In this document: piece by piece, positions 33,597-42,514 of the stretch
Layout: each line of letters begins with the position of its first letter
How positions within the stretch are numbered: the first letter of the stretch is position 1
Source of the DNA: Verrucomicrobiales bacterium
Lineage (GTDB): Bacteria > Verrucomicrobiota > Verrucomicrobiia > Verrucomicrobiales > DEV007
Assembly (NCBI GenBank): GCA_021648365.1
Contig: JAKISY010000001.1
Location: 150,941 to 214,940, forward strand
DNA length: 64,000 bases
Direction: 5' to 3'
The notes under the pieces: model-generated
What the model saw: only the letters and a program-made list of their open reading frames with translations
The model's database searches: none
Told to the model about the DNA's origin: nothing
Position numbers and translations under genes: made by a program

Positions 33597-36260
33597 TCAC
33601 GGCGCCTGCCAGACTTTGGCTGTGGTGCTGGTAGTATTGTTTTTTAACGAACTTTTGGCGGCTGTGGTGTGATTCTCGATCAGGCGGCTGATGAGGTAGC
33701 CTGCCGGGTTGTCATAGTGGTTGTCAATAATCTCCAAAGAGCTTAAATGCGATTCCGCTAGGATTAAGATGACGTCGATGAAGCTCTCTTTATTGGATCT
33801 ATTAACATCGACGAGCAGATTCTTTCTGATTTTCAGGAAACCTGAACTGTTTTTGTCAGCAAAAATGCCGTATTTTCCAGCTCGGTAGATTTTATTTTCC
33901 ACCAGAGTCACGTTGTGGGCTGCGGTGAGGTGAAGAGCGCTCGATGCAGTGGTATCAATCAAGTTCTGTTCGATCAGAATGTCGCTACACGAGTAGCCGA
34001 TGGCGATGCCCCGGTAGTGCGAATGGTAAATCTGGTTACCCTTTGCAATGAGATTGCTGCTGAGTGAATCTGGATTGGCTGAGATGAAAATGCCCGCCTG
34101 ATTGGTTTCGTTGCCTTCAATATCATCGACGTGAGACATGCCTGAGTTGCGAATGACGTTTTCGGTGATGATGATGTCCTGCCAGTCCCAGGTGTTGTAG
34201 CTGGGTTCTGCATTGATATAAATGCCAGCTTGCTGAGCGTGATTGACCTGATTGCGTCCGTAGGTGATACGTTTGCCGCCGACTACGGTCATACCTCGGG
34301 CATGGGCTTGACCGTAGGTGTAGTTGTGGAAAGCTTCGATGTCATGGCAATGTGAAGAGCCTTTTACCGGTTTGCCTTCAACGCTTTTGTTCATTCCTTT
34401 GTAAGATACCACGGCGATCTGATCATCTCCCGGAAAAAAAACGGCGTTGCCGTTTGTTTGAATCAAATTGGAAGTGGCAGTGTGATGGATGCCGTCGGCA
34501 TAGGTATGGGTGACGATGTTGCCACAGATGTAGCCTTGGCTGCTCTTAAAGGCGAATATTCCGGCGCTGCCGATGTTGTGCACGCGATTGGCGCTAACCA
34601 TGAAGTTGTTCGCGTGAAAGATCCAGACGCCCGTGGTATGCGGTTGTGAGCTGCGCACGGTGGCGTTGCCTTGGATGTTGCAGCCGATCAGGGAGGGGGA
34701 GTCACCCATCAAACGAATGGCACTTTTCTCTTCATTTTGCGACATCAAAACGCTGGTGGCACCACTGCCTATCATGGTCACGCCATCGAGTGGGATGACG
34801 TCATCGTAGCCAAACACGCCTGATGGGACATAAACTGGTAATTTGTCTTGTTTCGCAGCTGCGATGGCAGCCGTGAAGGACGCTAAATTGTTGGTAGGGG
34901 TGGCGCTGGTGCCATCCGCCACGGCACCGTGATCGAGCACATTGACTGCTCCAGCAGGCACTCGGATTAGGATTAGGTTATCTATTTGCAGGGTATTCTT
35001 GAATTGGTTAGCCAGGATCAATCGGCTGTATAGATTGATGTCCCCACTGGTCAAAGCACCGAGGTCTTGAGCTTTTTCTTGATCAATGGTGGCGGTGACC
35101 TGTTGGCTGTTTCGATTCCAAGTGAAAGCAATACTGTGAAAGTTGCTACCTTGAACACCGTGCCACGTTTTGTGAGAGAGAACGGTGTGAGTTTTGCCAG
35201 AATCCGAGGTGCTTACCAATTTCAAGGTGCTTCGGTTCAGTTTGTCTTCCGCTAGTTCGGTGATGAAACCTATGCCAGCGCCTTTGCGGTTCACTAAATA
35301 AACGCCACCACCGTTCCCTGATGTCGTCGTTTTGCGGATGTCGTAGTTGATCGTGAGCAGGGGGTAATCCTTGATGGATCCATGCTGAGGTAGCGGGGTT
35401 TGTGCGCGTGAGTGATCTGCGGCAAAGTGGACGACGCGTTCGTGTTCTGCCTGTTGCTCAAGAACTTTTCCACTGAGCGTTTTCCAGCTAGCGTCGAGAG
35501 CGGTTGGTAGCATTGAGGCTCCTGTGTGCAGACTGCCTTGATTGAAGAGGTGGTGGAGCGTCACTAGCTCAGAGTCCTGTCCGGTGGTCAAGGTGACATC
35601 ATCAAAGCTCACTTCTCCGTGCGCTTTCAGATAGATTTTTGAAAACGAGGTGAAGGACTTGTCGTTGGCTTGCGCTAGCACTTTTCCGTTCATGGACAAG
35701 GTCAGCTTGCCGGTGGTGCGCTGCCATCGCAGGCTGAGTGTGGCAAAAGCTGCATCGCTCACTTGATGGGGGCTAGTGACGCTTTTGCTGATGGGGCTGC
35801 CGTTTTTCTGCCAGTCTTTTAAGCTTGATGAGTGTTCGTGTTTGCTGATGTTGAGAAACCCCTTGCCTGCTGCGTTGCTAGAATCCCATAGTGCGGAGTA
35901 ACCTTGTTTGCCTGCGGCATCAAAGGATCCAATCCATAAAGCCTGCTGAAATCCGCTGAGTTTGACCTTGGCGGTGAGTTCAAAGCTCTGTCGTAGAGGA
36001 AAGCCAAGTTCGCATTGCAGCAGGGAGTTGTGGGTCTGCAGGTAGGGGCTGTGGAAATTTTCGGCATCGTTCTGGATGATTGGCAGCTTGCCGTCAGCGA
36101 GTTTTTCCCAGTGATCCACGCTGGTGAAATCTTCGGAAAAAACTACCGGCACCGTGTCGCTTGCGATGGAGGTGCTAGGGGCGAGCGACAACAGGCAAAG
36201 GCATGAGATGCTAGCAAAAGTGCAAAGAGGTTTTGTCAGTGGTGATTTGAGATGAGGCAT
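33597..36260 (-). CDS. Secreted right-handed beta-helix protein with lectin-like domains
   Basis: This 887-residue exported protein has a signal peptide (to about residue 34), two LamG/concanavalin-like domains (about 35-220 and 230-450; for example FTLTAKVKL-like SFELTAKVKLSGFQQALWIG), then a pectate-lyase-type entry motif (VLDHGAVADGTSATPTNN), and a long right-handed parallel beta-helix (about 460-887) with NQVNHAQQAGIYIN-like turns. Such proteins are polysaccharide lyases, hydrolases or epimerases, but no specific catalytic residues can be assigned. It is the last in a minus-strand run of four secreted proteins (33597-40324). Confidence 0.8.
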   Translation of the reverse strand: MPHLKSPLTKPLCTFASISCLCLLSLAPSTSIASDTVPVVFSEDFTSVDHWEKLADGKLPIIQNDAENFHSPYLQTHNSLLQCELGFPLRQSFELTAKVKLSGFQQALWIGSFDAAGKQGYSALWDSSNAAGKGFLNISKHEHSSSLKDWQKNGSPISKSVTSPHQVSDAAFATLSLRWQRTTGKLTLSMNGKVLAQANDKSFTSFSKIYLKAHGEVSFDDVTLTTGQDSELVTLHHLFNQGSLHTGASMLPTALDASWKTLSGKVLEQQAEHERVVHFAADHSRAQTPLPQHGSIKDYPLLTINYDIRKTTTSGNGGGVYLVNRKGAGIGFITELAEDKLNRSTLKLVSTSDSGKTHTVLSHKTWHGVQGSNFHSIAFTWNRNSQQVTATIDQEKAQDLGALTSGDINLYSRLILANQFKNTLQIDNLILIRVPAGAVNVLDHGAVADGTSATPTNNLASFTAAIAAAKQDKLPVYVPSGVFGYDDVIPLDGVTMIGSGATSVLMSQNEEKSAIRLMGDSPSLIGCNIQGNATVRSSQPHTTGVWIFHANNFMVSANRVHNIGSAGIFAFKSSQGYICGNIVTHTYADGIHHTATSNLIQTNGNAVFFPGDDQIAVVSYKGMNKSVEGKPVKGSSHCHDIEAFHNYTYGQAHARGMTVVGGKRITYGRNQVNHAQQAGIYINAEPSYNTWDWQDIIITENVIRNSGMSHVDDIEGNETNQAGIFISANPDSLSSNLIAKGNQIYHSHYRGIAIGYSCSDILIEQNLIDTTASSALHLTAAHNVTLVENKIYRAGKYGIFADKNSSGFLKIRKNLLVDVNRSNKESFIDVILILAESHLSSLEIIDNHYDNPAGYLISRLIENHTTAAKSSLKNNTTSTTAKVWQAP

Positions 36261-36338
36261 TAGCGGTATAGTTAATAGAGGTAAGCGAGCTGGGCAAGTG
36301 TTTGATCCGCAGTGTGAGTGGGCGAGGTCGAGTCCTCG

Positions 36339-37868
36339 CTATTTTCTCTGCTGGTCGAGGCGTCGTTTCAGTTGAGCCGCATGCAAATCTATTGGACGCA
36401 GTTTTGTGGGCAGGATGGTTTCGAACCATTTTCCGTTTGGGTCTTTAATCGATTTGGTGGCACTTTGCACGCCGATCAAATTGATCTGGTCAGGAGCAAA
36501 TCCAGCGGGCGGCCAAGCGATGTTTTGTTTAGCTTGAATATTCCAGTAGGTATTTCTCGCTCCCGAGTGCTTGCCCAAATGCTTGCCTCCGCCAGACCTC
36601 CAGATCTCGCTACCTACACCGAGGTCTAGGTTGCAGAAGAGATTGGCGTAGGGAGCCTTTTTGTGATGGTCGAGCGAGAGGTTGCTACCTTTGCCATTTT
36701 TGATGACATTGCCCGTGTTGAGGTAGTTCAAGCCGATGTCATGGATGAAATGGGTTCTGAAATCGAAATTTTGGCAGAGGCTATCCATCGCCATCGATAC
36801 ACCATGGTGTCCCGTGGTGCCTTTATGCTTAGAGCGTTTTGAATCTATGATCAAGCCATCAATCGTTGTGAAAATGGATCCACCTAAAGTAATGCCGCTG
36901 TCGCTATTGGAGATTTGCACGTTTTTGATCCAGCAATGGGCAACACGGTTCATAGCGATGCCGTTCATACCTCGCTCGGTGAAGTGTCCGAGATAGGGTT
37001 TCGCAGGAAAATCTATGCTGAGGTCTTCAATACCGACTTCGCTCACCTTGGGGTGGAAGTTTTTTAATTGGGCTTGCCAAGATTTGCGTATATCAAAAGC
37101 TAAGGGGCGCTCTAAGGTGATCTCGTTTCCCTTGATCGAGGCGATGCGACTCACGAGGCGGGTTTTGACGGCTGTGGTGATTTTATCGGTATCGCCAGCA
37201 TCTCCCGCGTATAAATGATCGAGCAAGGTTTTTTGTGGGTCGTCGCGGATTTCGACTACGACCCATTGCCCTTTTTCCAAAGAGGCAGCTTCTTTTGAGC
37301 TTTCCAAAGTGATCTGGTGGGTGCCTCGTTTGCTCTCAGAGGTGATGGCGGCGATACTTTTTTCTTCGAAGCGACCTTTCACCCAAATGAAGCCGCCTGA
37401 CCAAGAGTAGTTGGAGGTAGGTCTGCCACTGGTCGTGGCACCAGGGTTCGGTTTCACAACTTTCAGTTCTTTGGTGAAATGGAGAATCGTTTTGCCTGGC
37501 CCGGCACCTCGCAGCACGATGCTCTTTTTCTTGATCCATAGAATGTCGCTGATCAGGTAGCGCCCGGCAGGGATAGCGATAGCTCCTTGTTCAGTTGCCG
37601 CGATCGCTGCGCGGAAGGCTTCCGTGCAATCGGTCTTGCCATCACCTTTGGCACCGAATTTTGTCACATCGCTCACCACTTCAATTTGCGGCAAAGGAAT
37701 CTCACCGCAGTGGTAGCCTGCGTAGGAGAAGTCAGGTAAGCGGCTTTTGGTAGTCCATTTTTCGCCCTTTTCACCCCAGAGATCGGAGTGAATCTGCGCC
37801 GCAGAGGGCGCTACGATGGCGAGGAAGAAGAGAAAAGGAATAGTAAGAGGTATTTTATGCGAGATCAT
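36339..37868 (-). CDS. Secreted pectate-lyase-superfamily beta-helix protein
   Basis: The 509-residue protein has a signal peptide (ending near APSAAQ), then a pectate lyase 3-type entry motif DVTKFGAKGDGKTDCTEAFR (residues near 70) with AIAIPAGRYLISDILWI and SIVLRGAGPGKTIL, and a parallel beta-helix to the end. The family contains polygalacturonases and lyases; a substrate cannot be named. I chose ATG 37868 because the signal peptide begins there. The next gene upstream on this strand (the PQQ-like propeller) ends 2 bp before it, so they are probably one operon. A short GCGAGG/CCTCGC hairpin overlaps the stop codon. Confidence 0.83.
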   Translation of the reverse strand: MISHKIPLTIPFLFFLAIVAPSAAQIHSDLWGEKGEKWTTKSRLPDFSYAGYHCGEIPLPQIEVVSDVTKFGAKGDGKTDCTEAFRAAIAATEQGAIAIPAGRYLISDILWIKKKSIVLRGAGPGKTILHFTKELKVVKPNPGATTSGRPTSNYSWSGGFIWVKGRFEEKSIAAITSESKRGTHQITLESSKEAASLEKGQWVVVEIRDDPQKTLLDHLYAGDAGDTDKITTAVKTRLVSRIASIKGNEITLERPLAFDIRKSWQAQLKNFHPKVSEVGIEDLSIDFPAKPYLGHFTERGMNGIAMNRVAHCWIKNVQISNSDSGITLGGSIFTTIDGLIIDSKRSKHKGTTGHHGVSMAMDSLCQNFDFRTHFIHDIGLNYLNTGNVIKNGKGSNLSLDHHKKAPYANLFCNLDLGVGSEIWRSGGGKHLGKHSGARNTYWNIQAKQNIAWPPAGFAPDQINLIGVQSATKSIKDPNGKWFETILPTKLRPIDLHAAQLKRRLDQQRK

Positions 37869-37870
37869 AG

Positions 37871-39079
37871 TCACGGTTGAGCAAGTTTCCACAAGTGGCC
37901 ATCGCTGCGCACGTAGATGGCTTTGCCTGATAGTGCGGCGGTGCCGAGGATGGTTTCTTTGAGATCGATTTCGCTGATGATTTTGCCTTCTTTGGCTCCG
38001 ATCTCAACACACTGCCCGAGTCCTTGTTCGTTGAAAATGAATAGGTGGGTGCCATTACTTACGGGAGATCCAGAAAAAGGACCTTTGAGGCGCAGTCGCC
38101 ACAGACGTTTGCCAGTATGACGATTGGCGCAGGTGAGCACGCCGGCTCCGTTGATCACAAAAATTTTATCAGCGACGATCAGAGGAGATGCGGTGCCGGG
38201 ACGTTGCTGCCCTTCGTTCCAGAGTTTTTTTGGTGCTTCGCCAGTGAGCTTGGCGGTTTGGATGGCGGTGAGTCCGTTGGAGGGGATGTAAAGCTGGTCG
38301 CCGGCGGCAGCTGAGGAGGGGATGGTCGAGGCTCCTTTGGCGAAGTTCCACACTTCGCTGCCGGTGGAAGGTAAGACGCCGAGCACGCCTTTGGAGGATT
38401 GCAGGGCGACGACTATTTGATCGCCGCTTTTCAGAGCGACGGGACTGGTCCAGTTGGCGGCTTTGGGTCGCGAGATTTTCCATTCATTGATGCCGGTTAC
38501 TAGGTTGAGTCCGGCGGCGAAGGAGTCGCTGTCATTTTCGATCTGCACGATCAGGCGGTCGCCGGCGATGATAGGAGAGGACGCGAGACCGAGGGAGTTG
38601 GAGGCGTTGGGGTAGTCGAGTGTCAGGCTACGCATCCAAATCAGATCTCCGTCCAGATTAAAGCAATACAGGTCGTTGGATGAAAAGAGGGCGTAGATGT
38701 GTTTGCCATCGCTAGCGGGGCTGGGGGCGGCGACGCAGGTTTTGGATTGAGTCATGGTGCGTCCGGTCGCACTGAATTGTCGGTGCCAGCGGATCTCGCC
38801 GCTTTGTTGATCGAAGCTGTAGATGTGTAGTTGTTTTTGTTTGGGGCCGCTAGCGCAGGTGACGATCACGTTGTCACCTACGATGATAGGGCTGGCTAAT
38901 CCGCGACCTGGTAGTTCGACGCTCCAAGCGATGCTGTTTTTTAGCTGGGTAGGAGGTTGCACGCCTTCGATGTAGCCGTTGCCGTTGGGGCCACGGAATT
39001 GCAGCCAATCAGCGTGGGCGGTCGAGGTGCAAAACAGCGCGACGGCACTGAGGGTGATGAGTGAGAATAGAGTTTTCAT
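37871..39079 (-). CDS. Secreted PQQ-like beta-propeller protein
   Basis: The 402-residue exported protein has a signal peptide (ending ADW after STAHADWL) followed by an eight-bladed PQQ-type propeller: WLQFRGPNGNGY, then repeated 'G-x-x-V-W' and 'SPIIVGDNVIV' units such as GLASPIIVGDNVIV and LASSPIIAGDRLIV, and GTASPLIVADKIFVING. It lacks obvious catalytic quinoprotein residues, so it is likelier a binding or scaffold propeller (BamB/YncE-like group in PVC bacteria). It sits 2 bp upstream of the beta-helix gene, forming an operon with it and the HEAT-like protein gene 33 bp upstream. Confidence 0.86.
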   Translation of the reverse strand: MKTLFSLITLSAVALFCTSTAHADWLQFRGPNGNGYIEGVQPPTQLKNSIAWSVELPGRGLASPIIVGDNVIVTCASGPKQKQLHIYSFDQQSGEIRWHRQFSATGRTMTQSKTCVAAPSPASDGKHIYALFSSNDLYCFNLDGDLIWMRSLTLDYPNASNSLGLASSPIIAGDRLIVQIENDSDSFAAGLNLVTGINEWKISRPKAANWTSPVALKSGDQIVVALQSSKGVLGVLPSTGSEVWNFAKGASTIPSSAAAGDQLYIPSNGLTAIQTAKLTGEAPKKLWNEGQQRPGTASPLIVADKIFVINGAGVLTCANRHTGKRLWRLRLKGPFSGSPVSNGTHLFIFNEQGLGQCVEIGAKEGKIISEIDLKETILGTAALSGKAIYVRSDGHLWKLAQP

Positions 39080-39112
39080 GGCGGACGAGTAGGCTTGGGA
39101 AAAAAGGGAGGT

Positions 39113-40324
39113 TTATTTTTTAAGTTTGCGGCGAGTGGCTTTTTTCGCCTGCGGTGTTGGCAGGCGGTCGGTGGCGAGAATGGCGGTTCCTGTGGAATCA
39201 CAAATGCGCACTTGAGCTTGCCACTCGACGGTCCAGCTTTGCGTTTGTTCGTTTTGGCAGAGCTTGAGCAGGAGGGTGTTTTTGCCCTTTTTTAATTGAA
39301 TGGGTAATTGGTATTGGTCGATCTCCATGCCTCGATGGTATTCGTCGCGGGCGAAGATGAGCTCGCCATTGAACCAGATTTTCCAGGCATTTTTGCAACC
39401 GATGCGTAGTTCTGCGGGGCGGTTGCTGGGGAAATTCATCTCGGTGTAGGCGTAGCCGGTGACTTCTTTCAAGGGGGTGAAAGGTTGGTTGAGATCGAGC
39501 ATGCCGTATTCATCGCTTACGGCGAGATCTTGCCAGCCGATGTCCTTGCCGTCTTTGCTGGGGTAGGTGGCGTCGAGCTTGATTTCTTTTTCCGGTGGGA
39601 AAACTGCGGCAAAACCTTCGCGCTTGGTATTGTCGAAGGGGGCGATCACTTTCCAATGGGTGAGGAAGCCAAAGTGGTGTGGCAAATCGACTTGATTGCC
39701 GAGCTTTTTGAGCTGCTCAGCGATGCTTTTGATTTGATCGGCATCGCGGGCGTTGTTGAGGGCTTGGCGGTAGATCAAGCTGGCAGCAGCATTTTTTTTG
39801 GCGGATTTGAGCTCGCTCGCTTGCGTGATGAGTCTTGCAACGGCATCTCGTCGGAGGGTGGGGGAAGGGTCGTTAATCATGCCTGGAATCAATTTGGCAG
39901 CGGTGCTTGGATCGACGGAGGCGATCAGATCATAGGCTAGACTCCGCGCTTTTGCGTCATTGCTATTGTTGAGTAAAAATTGACCTATGTCATTGATGGA
40001 AAGCTTGCTACCGGATTTAAGGTTTCGAGCAACGATGGTATCGATCACTGAGCGCAGCCAATTGCTTGCCATAGGGCTTGCTCCGTTCATCGCTTGCAGC
40101 AAGATCGGCAGATCAGCGGCATCGGCTTGGCTGAGAGTTTTCCAAGCGGGGCCAGCTTGCTCATTACCTTTACCTTCGAGGCCGACATTTTTGATCGCGG
40201 CGATGGCGCTCTGGAGGTCGCTTGAGTTGGTGGCGTGCAGGCTTGCTGTGTTTCCTGAAACGAGCAAGACAACTGCGACTAGGGACAGAGCAGTGAAAAG
40301 GGGGGTGGCGTGGAGTGTTTTCAT
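39113..40324 (-). CDS. Secreted HEAT-like protein with C-terminal beta-sandwich
   Basis: The 403-residue exported protein has a signal peptide (to about residue 32). Residues about 36-215 are helical HEAT-like repeats (DPSPTLRRDAVARLITQASEL is in this part). Residues 220-395 form a predicted beta-sandwich with HFGFLTHWKVIAPFDN, AYTEMNFPSNRPAELRIGC and WKIWFNGELIFARDEYHRG, resembling galactose-binding or PA14-like modules used by carbohydrate-active proteins. There is no catalytic signature. It is first in the minus-strand run 33597-40324, downstream of the 48-bp palindrome. Confidence 0.65.
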   Translation of the reverse strand: MKTLHATPLFTALSLVAVVLLVSGNTASLHATNSSDLQSAIAAIKNVGLEGKGNEQAGPAWKTLSQADAADLPILLQAMNGASPMASNWLRSVIDTIVARNLKSGSKLSINDIGQFLLNNSNDAKARSLAYDLIASVDPSTAAKLIPGMINDPSPTLRRDAVARLITQASELKSAKKNAAASLIYRQALNNARDADQIKSIAEQLKKLGNQVDLPHHFGFLTHWKVIAPFDNTKREGFAAVFPPEKEIKLDATYPSKDGKDIGWQDLAVSDEYGMLDLNQPFTPLKEVTGYAYTEMNFPSNRPAELRIGCKNAWKIWFNGELIFARDEYHRGMEIDQYQLPIQLKKGKNTLLLKLCQNEQTQSWTVEWQAQVRICDSTGTAILATDRLPTPQAKKATRRKLKK

Positions 40325-40396
40325 CGCAGTAGTTTAGCTGCTTGCATCTAGGGCTCAAGCTAAGTTTGAAGAGTTGCGCGGTTTTTAAGTACCCTA

Positions 40397-40444
40397 CCAA
40401 CAAGACAATTCTGTGTCCGGGCGGACACAGAATTGTCTTGTTGG
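40397..40444. repeat. 48-bp perfect palindrome
   Basis: Two 23-bp arms (40397-40419 and 40422-40444) are exact reverse complements around a GG centre; the left arm begins CCAACAAGACAATTCTG. It lies in the gap between metY and the HEAT-like protein gene (both minus strand), beside metY's own terminator. It has no T-run, so it is not a typical terminator. Confidence 0.88.
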
Positions 40445-40468
40445 CGTTGGGAAGAAAATCTAGGATCA

Positions 40469-40501
40469 CAAAAAAACCGCCCTCTGCGCAGAGGGCGGTT
40501 G
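40469..40501 (-). terminator. Terminator of metY
   Basis: On the minus strand a perfect stem, AACCGCCCTCTG paired with CAGAGGGCGGTT, is followed by a run of T (A-run at 40469-40476 on plus). It starts about 30 bp after the metY stop. Confidence 0.9.
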
Positions 40502-40529
40502 CTTGAGCATATTGCTGTAGAGCCCTTGT

Positions 40530-41813
40530 TTAGTTGGCTGCCAGAGCTTGGTCGATGTCGGCGAGGATGTCGTCGATGTTTTCGATGCCGATGCTGAGGC
40601 GGATGAGTTCGGGATTGATGCCGCCTGCCTTTTGCTGCTCTTGTGTGAGCTGGGAGTGAGTGGTCGAGGCGGGGTGAATGGCAAGTGACTTGGCGTCGCC
40701 GACGTTGGCGAGATGCTTGAACAGACCGAGCGACTCGATGAATTTGCAGCCGGCTTCTGCACCGCCTTTGATTCCAAAGACGACCATGCCACCACCTTTA
40801 CCTTTGAGGTATTTTTGGTTTTTATCAAATTCGGGATCCTCTTCGAGTCCTGGGTAACGCACCCATTCCACGGAGTCGTGTGCTTTGAGGTGCTTGGCGA
40901 CAGCGAGAGAGTTCTCGCAATGGCGATCCATGCGCAGTGGCAGAGTTTCGATGCCTTGCAGGAACATCCACGCGTTGTCAGGGCTGATGCAAGCTCCGAG
41001 GTTGCGCAGTGGCCCAGTGCGCAAGCGCAGGATAAATGCGAGTGGTGCAAGCGGCTCTGGTAGGTCGTGTGCCCAACGCAGTCCGTGGTAAGAAGGATCT
41101 GCTTCGTCAAACATCGGGTGTTTGCCGCCTGCCCAGTTGAATTTAGTGGAATCCACGACGATGCCGCCGATGCCAGTGCCGTGACCGCCGAACCATTTGG
41201 TCAGCGAGTGCACCACGATGTCGGCGCCGTGTTCGATCGGATTGGTCAGCCATGGTGTCGAGAAGGTGCTGTCCACGATCAGTGGCAAGCCGTGATCGTG
41301 CGCGATTTTGGCGATGGCTTCGAGGTCGGCGATTTCGAGAGCTGGGTTGGAAACGGTTTCGCAGAACAGCGCGCGGGTATTTTCATCGATGGCAGCGGCG
41401 AAGTTCTGCGGATCGGTGGAATCGACAAATTTGGTTTCAATACCGAAGCCCGGCAGGATATCCTTAAATTGGGTGTAGCTGCCGCCGTAGAGGTTTTGCG
41501 CGGAGACGATGTTGTCTCCTTGGCGAGCGAGGTTGACGATGGTATTAAAGATAGCAGCGGTGCCAGAAGCGACAGCAAGAGCAGCTGGTTCGGGCGCTCC
41601 TTCGAGCAGGGCGACGCGTTTTTCCAGCACATCGTTGGTGGGGTTCATGATGCGGCTGTAGATGTTGCCGAGTTCACGCAGGGCAAAGAGGTCGGCAGCG
41701 TGCTCGGTAGAGTCGAAGACGAAGGATGCGGTGCGATAGACCGGGACGGCGCAGGCGTTAGTAGTGGGGTCGGCTTGTTGGCCACCGTGGAGACAGAGCG
41801 TTTCTTTTTTCAT
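40530..41813 (-). CDS. metY: O-acetylhomoserine sulfhydrylase (MetY type)
   Basis: The PLP enzyme makes homocysteine from O-acetylhomoserine and sulfide. The 427-residue protein has the Cys/Met metabolism PLP family features: ETLCLHGGQQADPTTNA, VPVYRTASFVFDSTEHAADL, SGTAAIFNTIVNL, and SLTKWFGGHG, whose lysine binds PLP. The length of 427 fits the MetY group (MetB/MetC are about 390). The ATG at 41813 precedes KKETLCLHGG; an in-frame upstream start at 41915 is unlikely. It ends at a strong terminator. No SAM riboswitch was recognised in the 118 bp ahead. Confidence 0.92.
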   Translation of the reverse strand: MKKETLCLHGGQQADPTTNACAVPVYRTASFVFDSTEHAADLFALRELGNIYSRIMNPTNDVLEKRVALLEGAPEPAALAVASGTAAIFNTIVNLARQGDNIVSAQNLYGGSYTQFKDILPGFGIETKFVDSTDPQNFAAAIDENTRALFCETVSNPALEIADLEAIAKIAHDHGLPLIVDSTFSTPWLTNPIEHGADIVVHSLTKWFGGHGTGIGGIVVDSTKFNWAGGKHPMFDEADPSYHGLRWAHDLPEPLAPLAFILRLRTGPLRNLGACISPDNAWMFLQGIETLPLRMDRHCENSLAVAKHLKAHDSVEWVRYPGLEEDPEFDKNQKYLKGKGGGMVVFGIKGGAEAGCKFIESLGLFKHLANVGDAKSLAIHPASTTHSQLTQEQQKAGGINPELIRLSIGIENIDDILADIDQALAAN

Positions 41814-41931
41814 GGTTATTTGGTGTTGAGAAATTTTGGAAAGTAAAGAGGCTCTTGGCTGGTGAGTCAAGAAGGACGAGTAATGTGGAGAACAAGTGAT
41901 GAAGCGCAAGTTCAATTGGCTAGGGTAGTTT

Positions 41932-42393
41932 TCACGGGGTCTTTATTTGCTGATATTTTCGATTATAAGCCAAGCAGTTTTTTGCTAGAAAAAAATCGCT
42001 AAGAGCGAAAGCGAAAGCAAAGAATAGGAACGCCCATTTTAACTTTACGGGAATATTGAAAGGGATAATGGAGTGCAATTGGATATTGATAGACGCTATA
42101 GCTATGACGACCACTGACAAAGAGACTAAAGCTCGCACGATAAAAGGGCGTTGAGTCATGGCTTGTTGCTGTGCTTCCATAGGTATTCCCAAATCACCTG
42201 GGATAATGCTAGGAATGATGTAAGCGATGACCATAGGAGGAAACCAGATGATGGGGTAATCCAAAAAGAGAAGAATTCCTGAGAGGGTTACAAAGGTGTA
42301 TTGCAAAAAAAAGGTTCCAAATAGAAGCGGTTTATTTAGCGATGACTGTTTACTAGATAGTTGAGGTTCAGTTTTATTAATATTATGCTGCAT
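41932..42393 (-). CDS. Hypothetical four-helix membrane protein
   Basis: The 153-residue protein is unrecognised. Four hydrophobic segments are visible, at about residues 24-45 (LFGTFFLQYTFVTLSGILL), 46-62 (PIIWFPPMVIAYIIPS), 87-104 and 119-138, with a short polar N-terminus and a basic tail. It may be an orphan or be read with the metY transcript 118 bp downstream. No function is proposed. Confidence 0.55.
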   Translation of the reverse strand: MQHNINKTEPQLSSKQSSLNKPLLFGTFFLQYTFVTLSGILLFLDYPIIWFPPMVIAYIIPSIIPGDLGIPMEAQQQAMTQRPFIVRALVSLSVVVIAIASINIQLHSIIPFNIPVKLKWAFLFFAFAFALSDFFLAKNCLAYNRKYQQIKTP

Positions 42394-42431
42394 GGTAATA
42401 GGTTGGCGTGCTATTTTTTAATCAGGAATTC

Positions 42432-42463
42432 AACCACTGATGTGCACTGATAAACACTGATTT
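42432..42463. repeat. Short tandem repeat, CRCWGAT type (copy 1)
   Basis: Three units of CACTGAT (AACCACTGATGTG, CACTGAT, AAACACTGAT) follow each other at a spacing of 9-10 bases. The same layout, with CGCAGAT units, is found at 50677-50710. Confidence 0.55.
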
Positions 42464-42514
42464 GTATTTTTTTTGACGTGTAGTGTGAATGTTGATAGTT
42501 GCAGTCTATCAAGA

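Noticed and set aside
36322..36341. GCGAGG/CCTCGC hairpin at the stop of the beta-helix gene as a terminator
   Set aside because: The stem overlaps the stop codon and has no T-run on the minus strand, so it is only mentioned with the gene.
41814..41931. Possible SAM riboswitch upstream of metY
   Set aside because: No conserved SAM-I, SAM-II or SAM/SAH core could be recognised in the 118 bp ahead of metY on the minus strand.
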